Below, one piece after another: positions 1 to 6,275 of a stretch of 6,881 bases of DNA. The DNA lies in NCBI GenBank assembly GCA_029256665.1, contig JAQSXN010000211.1:1-6881 (forward strand), read 5' to 3'. Every line of letters begins with the position of its first letter. Position 1 is the first letter of the stretch. The position numbers and the translations under genes were made by a program. The notes under the pieces are model-generated. The model was given only the letters and a program-made list of their open reading frames with translations, had not been told where the DNA came from and ran no database searches. This stretch comes from Paenibacillus sp. (lineage in GTDB: Bacteria; Bacillota; Bacilli; Paenibacillales; Paenibacillaceae).

Positions 1-1311
1 CTGGATGAGCTATATCGTACGATCACGAAGCTCGACGACCCCCATTTGATCGCTACGATCCACTATTACGGCTTATATCCGTTCAGCGTCAATCTGGGAG
101 GCTACACCTCGTTTAACGACGAAGTCCGAATGGATATCATTCAAGCCTTCGATCGGACCCACGCCTCGTTCACGGCTAGAGGCATCCCCGTCATCGTCGG
201 CGAGTTCGGCTTGCTCGGCTTCGACAAATTTATCGATACGATCCAGCAGGGCGAGAAGTTGAAATTTATGGAGTTTACGACCTATTACGCCAAAGAGAAG
301 GGCTTCGCCCACATGTTATGGGATAACGGCCAGCATATCGACAGACGCCAATTAAGCTGGTTCGACAAGGATTTGGGCAGCCTGCTGGAGGCGAGCCGAT
401 TCGGACGCTCCGCAAGCGCCGCAACGGACTCCATCTACGTCGGGAAGGAGTCGCCTCTCGAGGATCGAACGATCCCGCTGCACCTTAACGGCAACGTTCT
501 GACGTCTCTAACGAGCGGCGGAACGCCGCTAATCGCTGGACGCGACTACGCGTTGGACGGCGAGAAGCTAACCTTTAAGGGTCCGCTGCTGGACTCTCTG
601 CGCAAGGATAAGCTCGGAGAAGCGGCGATCATAACGGCAGCTTTTTCGTCGGGAGCGGATTGGCGCTTTCACGTGATCCGGTCAGAGGCTCCAACGATGG
701 AAAGCGTAAGCCAAATGGCGTTGAACGGCTTCTCCATTCCGACAAGCTTCAATGGCGACAAGCTGGCGACCATGGAGGCAACCTATGCCGCGGGCGGCAA
801 CGCCGGCCCCGATAACCGGACCCCCTACAAGGAGTTCGGCGCTTCTTTTACCCCAAGCTACGACAACAACGAGATCAAGCTGCTGCCGCGATTTTTCGAG
901 GACTTGGCCGATGGCGAGATCAAGCTGAAGTTCCACTTCCAGAGCGGTCGGATGGCCGACTACACGCTAGTGAAGGAAGCCATGAAAATCGAAGGCATCG
1001 CGGACGGGGATGCGCGGCGCCCGATGGATGCCGGGGATGCGGGACCGGGCTCGTTAGAGAATGGCTCAAACGTTGCGGGCGAGGGTTCAACCGATTCGTC
1101 TCACGGCTTGGCGGACGGAGCAGCGGACGGAAGTCCGAGCAGGTCGGACGGCACCGTCGAAGCTGCCGACGCAAATTCCGCGGAAGCAGGGCGGGGGAGC
1201 GCACAGGCTCTCCGTTATGGCCTGTCAGCCATGATCGTCCTGATGGCGACGATCGGAATCGCGTATCGGCATGCGGCCGCAAGACGCGACAAAACCTCCG
1301 GTCGCAAGTAG
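1..1311 (+). CDS. Glycoside hydrolase family 5 (cellulase-like) enzyme with X2-like module and C-terminal membrane anchor, 5'-partial
   Basis: The reading frame is open from base 1, so the N-terminal part, including the signal peptide and the acid/base Glu, lies outside the window; 436 residues are visible. Residues 1 to about 125 are the second half of a GH5 (beta/alpha)8 barrel. They show the active-site HYYG stretch (His21, Tyr23), the nucleophile Glu68 in VGEFG, and the late barrel-strand Trp107 in MLWDNG. Residues about 155-226 resemble the X2 (CBM_X2) module: LNGN, GRDYAL, then FSSGAD. Residues about 235-330 form another beta-rich module, possibly carbohydrate binding, that I cannot assign. 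A Gly/Ser/Asp/Ala-rich linker (about 335-400) leads to a hydrophobic segment (about 403-423) and a basic tail ending in SGRK. No LPXTG sorting motif is visible. The enzyme probably hydrolyses beta-1,4-glucan or a related beta-glycan outside the cell while tethered to the membrane. The exact GH5 substrate is not readable from this part. Confidence 0.88.
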   Translation: MDELYRTITKLDDPHLIATIHYYGLYPFSVNLGGYTSFNDEVRMDIIQAFDRTHASFTARGIPVIVGEFGLLGFDKFIDTIQQGEKLKFMEFTTYYAKEKGFAHMLWDNGQHIDRRQLSWFDKDLGSLLEASRFGRSASAATDSIYVGKESPLEDRTIPLHLNGNVLTSLTSGGTPLIAGRDYALDGEKLTFKGPLLDSLRKDKLGEAAIITAAFSSGADWRFHVIRSEAPTMESVSQMALNGFSIPTSFNGDKLATMEATYAAGGNAGPDNRTPYKEFGASFTPSYDNNEIKLLPRFFEDLADGEIKLKFHFQSGRMADYTLVKEAMKIEGIADGDARRPMDAGDAGPGSLENGSNVAGEGSTDSSHGLADGAADGSPSRSDGTVEAADANSAEAGRGSAQALRYGLSAMIVLMATIGIAYRHAAARRDKTSGRK

Positions 1312-1321
1312 CGCCGGAGGT
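1294..1321 (-). terminator. Hairpin between convergent genes; probable terminator of the exporter/Nudix operon
   Basis: ACCTCCGG (1294-1301) pairs perfectly with CCGGAGGT (1314-1321). After one bulged base, CGC (1303-1305) pairs with GCG (1311-1313), leaving a five-base loop. On the minus strand the hairpin is followed by TTTT (from 1294-1291), as in a weak intrinsic terminator, and it lies 30 bases past the Nudix stop. On the plus strand it overlaps the stop codon of the glycosidase (1309-1311) and has no T run after it, so it probably serves the minus strand mainly. Confidence 0.6.
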
Positions 1322-1350
1322 CTGTAACAAACCGCGTATTTCCGAGTTCG

Positions 1351-1914
1351 CTAAACCCGGAACAAGCCGAGACCGTCCAGCGTCACGATGGGAGCGCCGT
1401 CCTTAAGCAGTCCTCGCGACTGTCCGCGGAACGCGACATCCGCCAGCCATCTGGTGAACGGAGCCACGTTCATGTCCGCCATTTCCTCCAGGCTGAAGAA
1501 GCCGGCGGCGTCTACTTCGACGTCGTCCGGTCGCGGCTCGCCGCCCACATAGTCCATCGCGAAAGCGATATAAACGTTATGGATGCTTCTAGGCTGATCG
1601 CGCAGCGCCGCAACGCCCGTCACGACGGCTTCGATGCCGCTTTCCTCCATCACCTCGCGCACGATCGTCTCCTCGATCGGCTCCAGCTGCTCGATATATC
1701 CGCCGGGATTGGTCCAGTAGCCCTTGCCCGGATTCTGCGCGCGGCGAACAAGCAACAGCTTGTCGTCTCGCTTGACGAGCGCGCCTACCCCGATGCTGTA
1801 GCTGCCCCAATGGACGAAGCTGCACGCCGTGCAGGCGCTTCTCGGCGTCCCGTCAATCTCTCTTATTTCCATCCGCCCTCCGCATGAGGAACAATAATTC
1901 ACTTCCACTTCCAT
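1351..1914 (-). CDS. Nudix hydrolase with N-terminal zinc ribbon
   Basis: This 187-residue protein begins with a zinc-ribbon pattern of two CxxC pairs (Cys8/Cys11 and Cys28/Cys31). A complete Nudix box follows: Gly72, Glu78, Arg86-Glu87, Glu90-Glu91, Gly93, matching GX5EX7REUXEEXGU. Nudix enzymes use this Mg-binding helix to hydrolyse nucleoside diphosphates linked to another group, such as ADP-ribose, NADH or oxidised nucleotides. The ribbon-plus-Nudix layout recalls NudC and COG1051 proteins, but the substrate cannot be named here, so no symbol is given. The ATG at 1914 has GGAG at 1922-1925 with a 7-base spacer. The gene starts 32 bases after the ABC exporter stop with no terminator between, so it is probably the last gene of that operon. 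It is likely a cytoplasmic house-cleaning enzyme; a link to export is unproven. Confidence 0.9.
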   Translation of the reverse strand: MEVEVNYCSSCGGRMEIREIDGTPRSACTACSFVHWGSYSIGVGALVKRDDKLLLVRRAQNPGKGYWTNPGGYIEQLEPIEETIVREVMEESGIEAVVTGVAALRDQPRSIHNVYIAFAMDYVGGEPRPDDVEVDAAGFFSLEEMADMNVAPFTRWLADVAFRGQSRGLLKDGAPIVTLDGLGLFRV

Positions 1915-1946
1915 ACCTTCTCTCCATATTATCTGTTCCGAGCCGT

Positions 1947-3821
1947 TTACGTCTGCACGTTCTTGAACTGCCGGTCGAACATCCGGTAATACCCGCCCCG
2001 CCGCTCCATCAGCACGTCATGCGTCCCCTTCTCTTGCAGCACCCCTTGATCGACGACCATGATGGCGTCCGCGTCCCTGATCGTATTCAGCCTGTGGGCG
2101 ATGATAAACGTCGTGCGTCCTTGCATCACCTTCAGCAGCGCTTCCTGAATGTGGAGCTCCGTCCGCGTGTCGATGCTGCTGGTCGCTTCGTCGAGAATCA
2201 AGATCGACGGCTGCGCCAATATGACCCGCGCGATGGCTAGCAGCTGCCGCTGCCCTTGGCTGAGATTGCCGCCGTTCTCGGTCAGCTCCGTGTCGTATCC
2301 CTTGGGCAGACGGCGTATGAACGTATCGGCGTTAGCCATCCTCGCGGCGGTCCGGAGCTCTTCTTCCGATGCGTCCGGCTTGCCGTACAAAATATTTTCC
2401 CGAATCGTTCCGGAGAACAAGTAGGTCTCCTGCAGCACGATGCCGAAGGTTTGGCGCAGACTCTCCCTCGTGTAGTCCCGGATGTCGCGCCCGTCGATCA
2501 GGATGCGGCCGCCGGTTGGATCGTAGAATCGCGTGAGCAAATTGACGATCGTCGTTTTGCCCGCGCCCGTCGGGCCTACCAGCGCCGTGCTGCTCTCGCT
2601 GGGCGAATCGAAGCCGACTCCCCTTAGAATCGGAACATCCGGACGATAGGCGAAGCTGACGTTTTCGAACACGACATGCCCTTTCGGACTTACGAGCTTA
2701 ACGGCGTCCGGCGCGTCCGGCTCCTCTTCTTGTTCGTCCATGACCTCGAACACCCGCTCCGCGCCCGCGACGCCCGACAGCAGCACGTTGTAGATTTGCG
2801 CCATCTCGTTAAGCGGCCGAACGAACTGCCGGGAATAACCGACAAAGCTGGCAATCAAGCCGACGCTTAGGTGACCATTAACCGCCATGATGCCGCCGAC
2901 GATCGCGATCGTCGCGATGCCGATGTTGTTGATGACGCCAAGCAGCGGCATGAGGAAGCCCGACCAAATTTGAGCCTTCAGCGACACCTGGAGCAGCTTG
3001 CCGTTGACGTCCTCGAATTGCTCGATCGATTTCTTCTCGTGATTAAACGCCTTGACGACCTGCAATCCCGTGATCGTCTCTTCGATATGGCCGTTCAGCT
3101 TGCCGAGCATGGCCTGTTGCTCCTTAAACAACAAGCCCGTCCGGCTGGTGACGAACTTCGCGAGCAAATAGACGAGCGGCACCGTAATCAAGGTGGCAAG
3201 CGTTAATAACGGACTTAAGATCAGCATCATCGTAAGCGAGCCGGCGATGCCGATAAAGCCCGACATGAGCTGCACCGTCGACTGCGACACGGTATTGCTG
3301 ACGTTGTCGATGTCGTTCGTAACTCGGCTCATCAATTCGCCGTGAGGACGGGAATCGAAGAAACGAAGCGGCAGCTTCTGCAGCTTCCCGAACAACGATC
3401 CGCGCAGCCGCTTCACGACCCGCTGCGACAATCCGGCCATGAGCCAGCTCTGAAGAAACGATAACGCGCCTTCGCATGCGTACGCCGCGACCAGCGCCAG
3501 CAGAACGACCTCCAGCAGCCCGAAGTCGACGCCCCCGTCCTCGGCTCCGGTCATCGCGTCAATCGCGACGCCGATCAAATAAGGTCCGGCCACCGCCAAG
3601 GCGGAGCTGCCGATCACGAACGCGAAGATCAGAATCAGCAGCTTGCGCTCGCTGCCGAAGTAGCGCCACAACCGCAGCATCGTCGCCCCTAATTGCTTGG
3701 GCTTGACGGGCTTTCGCCCCGCCGCTCCGGCGCCGGGACGGCCAATGCCCGGGATGGCGGGCGGCACGCCGGTTTCGCGGCGTCCTTGGCCTTCGCCATT
3801 GCCGCTTCCTTTAGCAGACAT
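1947..3821 (-). CDS. Heterodimeric ABC exporter half-transporter, canonical-site Walker B subunit (BmrD/TM288-like)
   Basis: This 624-residue type IV (ABCB-like) half-transporter has a transmembrane domain of about six helices (residues about 58-345) and a C-terminal nucleotide-binding domain. The latter shows A-loop Tyr392, Walker A GPTGAGKTT (416-424), Q-loop Gln464, TENGGN (514-519), signature LSQGQ (520-524), Walker B LILDE (541-545, catalytic Glu545) and switch His576. The Gln in the signature is the deviation known from the TM288-type partner of heterodimeric exporters. With the preceding subunit it should form a drug, lipid or peptide exporter in the cytoplasmic membrane; the substrate is unknown. 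The first 45 or so residues are a Gly/Pro/Arg-rich, probably disordered cytoplasmic extension. The start at 3821 lies inside the upstream gene (11-base overlap) and has AAGGAG at 3832-3837 with a 10-base spacer, indicating coupled translation. BmrD itself (673 residues) is longer, so TM288 or EfrB are nearer in size. Confidence 0.93.
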   Translation of the reverse strand: MSAKGSGNGEGQGRRETGVPPAIPGIGRPGAGAAGRKPVKPKQLGATMLRLWRYFGSERKLLILIFAFVIGSSALAVAGPYLIGVAIDAMTGAEDGGVDFGLLEVVLLALVAAYACEGALSFLQSWLMAGLSQRVVKRLRGSLFGKLQKLPLRFFDSRPHGELMSRVTNDIDNVSNTVSQSTVQLMSGFIGIAGSLTMMLILSPLLTLATLITVPLVYLLAKFVTSRTGLLFKEQQAMLGKLNGHIEETITGLQVVKAFNHEKKSIEQFEDVNGKLLQVSLKAQIWSGFLMPLLGVINNIGIATIAIVGGIMAVNGHLSVGLIASFVGYSRQFVRPLNEMAQIYNVLLSGVAGAERVFEVMDEQEEEPDAPDAVKLVSPKGHVVFENVSFAYRPDVPILRGVGFDSPSESSTALVGPTGAGKTTIVNLLTRFYDPTGGRILIDGRDIRDYTRESLRQTFGIVLQETYLFSGTIRENILYGKPDASEEELRTAARMANADTFIRRLPKGYDTELTENGGNLSQGQRQLLAIARVILAQPSILILDEATSSIDTRTELHIQEALLKVMQGRTTFIIAHRLNTIRDADAIMVVDQGVLQEKGTHDVLMERRGGYYRMFDRQFKNVQT

Positions 3822-5547
3822 CGGACTTCATCTCCTTCCCTATCTGGGACCGGTAGATCTCTTGGTACACCTGACAGCGAGAGAGCAGCGCCTCATGCGT
3901 GCCGATGTCCACGATCTTGCCTTGATCCATGACGATGATGTTGTCCGCGTCCATGACCGAAGTAATCCTTTGGGCGATGAGCAGACAGGTCATGCCCTCG
4001 GCATACGTCTTCAGAGCGGACTTGATGCGAGCCTCCGTCGCCATGTCCACCGCGCTGGTGCAGTCGTCCAGGATCAATATCTCAGGCTTTCGGATGAGCG
4101 CTCGCGCGATGGAGATCCGCTGCTTCTGCCCGCCCGACAAGTTGACGCCGCGCTGCCCCAGCAAGGACTGATACCCCTCCGGCAGCCGCTCGATAAATTC
4201 ATGCGCCTCGGCCAATTTGGCCGCCTCAAGCACCTCGGCTTCGGTCGCGTCTTCCTTGCCCCACCTGATATTCTCCATGATCGTCCCGGTAAAAAGCATC
4301 GTCTGCTGCGGCACGATCGCGATTCTCTCCCTCAGAGCGGCGGGATCCAGCTCTCTAATGTCCGTGTCGTTCACCCGGATCACGCCGCTGTCGCTATCGT
4401 AGAATCGCGGGATGAGCTCGACGAGGCTGCTCTTGCCCGCGCCGGTCGAGCCGACGATGCCGATCGTCTCCCCGGTCCGCGCCTCGAAGCTGATATCGTC
4501 GAGCGCCGGACTCGAGGCGCCTCCTCCATAGGAGAACGATACGCCGCTAAATTCGATTTTGCCTTTGGCGTCCGAGCCCCACTCCGCTTCCTCCCGCCAA
4601 GTCATTTCGTTTTGTTGACGGAACACTTCGCCGATCCGCCCCGCGGAAGCTTTGGCGCGGATAAACATCGTGAACACCATCGTCAACATCATGAGCGCGA
4701 ACAGGATTTGCGTCATGTAGTTGACGAACGCGACGAGATGGCCGACCGGCAACAGCCTCGCATCGAGCCACCTTCCGCCTACCCACAAGACGGCCACGAT
4801 GCCGAAGTTCACGGTCAGCATAATCGCGGGATTAAAGATCGACATCGCCCTCATGGCGCCGGTCGAACGCGCCCGCTGTTCCTCGTTCGTCCGTTCGAAC
4901 CGATCCTCCTCGTATTCGAACCGGTTGAACGCCTTGACGACGCGAACGCCGGACAAATATTCGCGAACCGTCGCGTTCACCTTGTCCAGCGACTTCTGCA
5001 CGTTCATGAACCGGGAGAAGCCGATCTTAATATTAAGCGCTACCAATACGATGACGATGGGGACGACGACAAACAAAATAAGAGACAGATCCCAGTTCAG
5101 CCTAATGGCCATAATGAGCGCGCCGATGCCGATGATCGGGGCTTTGATGAAGATGCGCATCATCCCGTTCAGGAAGTTCTGCACGAGCGTGACGTCGTTG
5201 GTCAGCCGCGTGATCAGCGAGCCTCTGTCGATGTTGTTCATGTTATCGAACGATAAAGATTGGATCTTGGCGAACAGATCCGAGCGCAGCTCCGCCCCGA
5301 ACTTCTGGGAGACGTGGCTCGCCACGATGTTGCGGATCGAAGCCGCCACCGCGCCTAGCGCGGTAATAAGCAGCATAAGCGCTCCCGTGCGCAGCACGTA
5401 GTCCAGGTCCTTCGCGGCGATACCTTCATCGATGATGTGCGCAAGCAGCGTCGGCATCATGAGATCCGCGCCGGCTTCGATCGCGACGAAAAGGATCGCG
5501 AGCATAAAGCTTTTCCAATATTTCCGTATGTAACGCCCGTAAGGCAT
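3811..5547 (-). CDS. Heterodimeric ABC exporter half-transporter, degenerate-site subunit (BmrC/TM287-like)
   Basis: This 578-residue half-transporter has an N-terminal transmembrane domain (helices at roughly 11-35, 50-73, 127-148, 150-172, 238-258, 268-293) and a C-terminal ATPase domain. The ATPase domain carries A-loop Tyr340, Walker A GSTGAGKSS (366-374), Q-loop Gln414, a canonical signature LSGGQ (470-474) and Walker B LILDD (491-495). Asp495 replaces the catalytic Glu, and Gln526 (IAQR) replaces the switch His. Both substitutions are the known marks of the subunit that builds the degenerate ATP site in heterodimeric exporters (TM287, BmrC, EfrA, LmrC types). Its intact LSGGQ should complete the active site of the partner encoded next. 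Length fits the family. The ATG at 5547 follows the regulator stop by four bases and has AAAGGAG at 5557-5563 with a 9-base spacer, inside the regulator's coding end. The exported substrate is unknown; multidrug efflux is the family-based guess. Confidence 0.93.
   Translation of the reverse strand: MPYGRYIRKYWKSFMLAILFVAIEAGADLMMPTLLAHIIDEGIAAKDLDYVLRTGALMLLITALGAVAASIRNIVASHVSQKFGAELRSDLFAKIQSLSFDNMNNIDRGSLITRLTNDVTLVQNFLNGMMRIFIKAPIIGIGALIMAIRLNWDLSLILFVVVPIVIVLVALNIKIGFSRFMNVQKSLDKVNATVREYLSGVRVVKAFNRFEYEEDRFERTNEEQRARSTGAMRAMSIFNPAIMLTVNFGIVAVLWVGGRWLDARLLPVGHLVAFVNYMTQILFALMMLTMVFTMFIRAKASAGRIGEVFRQQNEMTWREEAEWGSDAKGKIEFSGVSFSYGGGASSPALDDISFEARTGETIGIVGSTGAGKSSLVELIPRFYDSDSGVIRVNDTDIRELDPAALRERIAIVPQQTMLFTGTIMENIRWGKEDATEAEVLEAAKLAEAHEFIERLPEGYQSLLGQRGVNLSGGQKQRISIARALIRKPEILILDDCTSAVDMATEARIKSALKTYAEGMTCLLIAQRITSVMDADNIIVMDQGKIVDIGTHEALLSRCQVYQEIYRSQIGKEMKSDVC
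3832..3837 (-). promoter_or_regulatory. Ribosome binding site of the second ABC subunit
   Basis: AAGGAG on the minus strand, 10 bases before the ATG at 3821 and inside the last codons of the upstream ABC gene. It supports the 3821 start and translational coupling of the two partner subunits, which are needed in equal amounts. Confidence 0.75.
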
Positions 5548-5551
5548 GGAG

Positions 5552-5992
5552 TCAGTCTCCTTTCCTTGGCAGATGCGAGGACAGCTTCTCCATCAGGGAG
5601 ACGAGCTGCCGTTTCTCTTCCTTGTCGAAGTGGGCAAACGGCTCTTCCAGCGACTCCAGCCATGCCGCTTCCATGCCGGCGATCAGCTCCGCCCCTTCCG
5701 GCGTCAGCTTGACGAGCTTCACCCTGGCGTCCTCGGCGCTGCTCTCCCGCACGACGTAACGCATCTTCTCGAGCCGGTCGATCATCTGCGACATCGTGCT
5801 CGCCCGCACGTCCAGATGCTCCGCCAGCTGGCCGATCGTCCTGCCGGCCCTGCATCTTAAGTGGCGCAGCAGCATCCATTGCACGCGCGTCAGCTCCACC
5901 TTGTTCCGATGGAACGCCTCCGACCGCAAGTACCGCTGTATGCGCTGCATGTGGTCGACGAAATGTTCTAATACGATGCGGTCATCGCTCAA
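5552..5992 (-). CDS. MarR family transcriptional regulator
   Basis: A 146-residue winged helix-turn-helix protein of usual MarR length. The N-terminal helix (about 5-25) and C-terminal helices (about 98-140) fit the dimerisation region. The HTH is at about 51-76 (TIGQLAEHLDV, then the recognition helix RASTMSQMIDRLEK). The wing carries the family pattern D88-x-R90 followed by LTPEG (96-100). MarR dimers usually repress a neighbouring efflux operon and their own gene until a small ligand or oxidant releases them. The only Cys (Cys47) is not in the N-terminal position of OhrR proteins, so peroxide sensing of that type is unlikely. The start is TTG at 5992: there is no in-frame ATG until Met15, the GTG ten bases upstream hits a stop, and an AGGAGG site is well placed. 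The gene leads the exporter operon with only four bases to the next start, so it very probably controls it. Confidence 0.93.
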   Translation of the reverse strand: MSDDRIVLEHFVDHMQRIQRYLRSEAFHRNKVELTRVQWMLLRHLRCRAGRTIGQLAEHLDVRASTMSQMIDRLEKMRYVVRESSAEDARVKLVKLTPEGAELIAGMEAAWLESLEEPFAHFDKEEKRQLVSLMEKLSSHLPRKGD

Positions 5993-6000
5993 GCTGCTTG

Positions 6001-6010
6001 CACCTCCTCC
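6001..6010 (-). promoter_or_regulatory. Strong ribosome binding site deciding the TTG start of the MarR gene
   Basis: GGAGGAGGTG on the minus strand. The AGGAGG core (6003-6008) is 10 bases before TTG at 5992. A GTG inside this site (6001-6003) opens a frame that stops after four codons, so TTG is the best start. Confidence 0.8.
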
Positions 6011-6026
6011 GCAACAATCTTTTAAC

Positions 6027-6064
6027 AGTAAATATATTATATAGCGAACCTAAGTAAATTTGAA
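6027..6064 (-). promoter_or_regulatory. Candidate promoter and operator of the marR-ABC-ABC-Nudix operon
   Basis: On the minus strand a perfect TATAAT (6036-6041) lies 17 bases from a weak -35 (TTCAAA, 6059-6064). An alternative pairing is TTTACT (6053-6058) with TATATT (6031-6036) at 16 bases. The heptamer ATTTACT occurs twice in the same orientation (6053-6059 and 6027-6033, offset 26 bases), bracketing the -10 box. A small inverted repeat, TATAT-t-ATATA (6033-6043), overlaps it. These are candidate sites for autorepression by the MarR protein. The DNA is very AT-rich, so repeats of this size may arise by chance; promoter location is more secure than the operator. Confidence 0.55.
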
Positions 6065-6068
6065 AAGG

Positions 6069-6091
6069 AAAAATGGGTGCCTAATTGCACC
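6069..6091 (-). terminator. Terminator-like hairpin upstream of the marR promoter
   Basis: GGTGC (6076-6080) pairs with GCACC (6087-6091) around a six-base loop. On the minus strand it is followed by CA and TTTTT (6073-6069), then a further T-rich stretch. It would stop transcripts from the gene ending at 6368 before they enter the marR promoter. On the plus strand TTTTT (6097-6101) follows after five bases, so it may work both ways. The stem is short (5 bp). The same CTAATTGC core is found in the repeat array at 6171-6356, so this may be a relative of those hairpins. Confidence 0.45.
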
Positions 6092-6170
6092 GCGCGTTTT
6101 TCCGGCATGGCGACCGCTTCAAGTGAATGACGCATCGCGGGCTGTTCCGCCGTATCGGCTGACAAATCGG

Positions 6171-6214
6171 GTAACGGTTGCCATGGAGGCTAATTGCTTC
6201 CTATTAACTGTTAC
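6171..6214. repeat. Hairpin formed by repeat unit A and its flank
   Basis: GTAACGGTT (6171-6179) pairs with AACTGTTAC (6206-6214) with one G-T wobble. Inside it GGAGGC (6185-6190) pairs with GCTTCC (6196-6201), also with one wobble, closing a TAATT loop. The right outer arm is a further partial inverted copy of the family repeat. That same arm can alternatively pair with the start of unit B (6221-6229) around a six-base loop, so two exclusive folds are possible. Confidence 0.6.
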
Positions 6215-6251
6215 AGAGATGTAACGGTTGTGGTGGAGCCTAATTGCCTCC

Positions 6252-6275
6252 AAAACGGCAAAACGTGGCTGTTTT
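6252..6275. repeat. Small hairpin at the centre of the repeat array
   Basis: AAAACGGC (6252-6259) pairs with GCTGTTTT (6268-6275) with one wobble and an eight-base loop, at the symmetry centre of the array. It has A and T runs in its own stem and could be a weak bidirectional terminator, but only a few pairs are GC. Confidence 0.4.

Noticed and set aside
920..1330. A 136-codon open frame on the minus strand inside the glycosidase gene
   Set aside because: Arg/Pro/Ser-rich shadow of the linker-coding region, with no recognisable domain and lying antisense to a clear gene.
1915..1960. A separate promoter for the Nudix gene (GATAAT in the gap)
   Set aside because: The -10-like sequence is only 13 bases from the start codon, which would leave almost no leader and cut into the binding site, and there is no acceptable -35.
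3697..5256. A 519-codon open frame on the plus strand
   Set aside because: It lies antisense across both ABC genes. Its translation is rich in Arg, His, Asp and Pro with no domain, as expected for the complement of GC-rich coding DNA, while the minus strand gives full ABC motifs.
5552..5992. OhrR-type peroxide sensor
   Set aside because: The single Cys is at residue 47, not near residue 15 as in OhrR, and the neighbours encode an exporter, not an organic hydroperoxide reductase.
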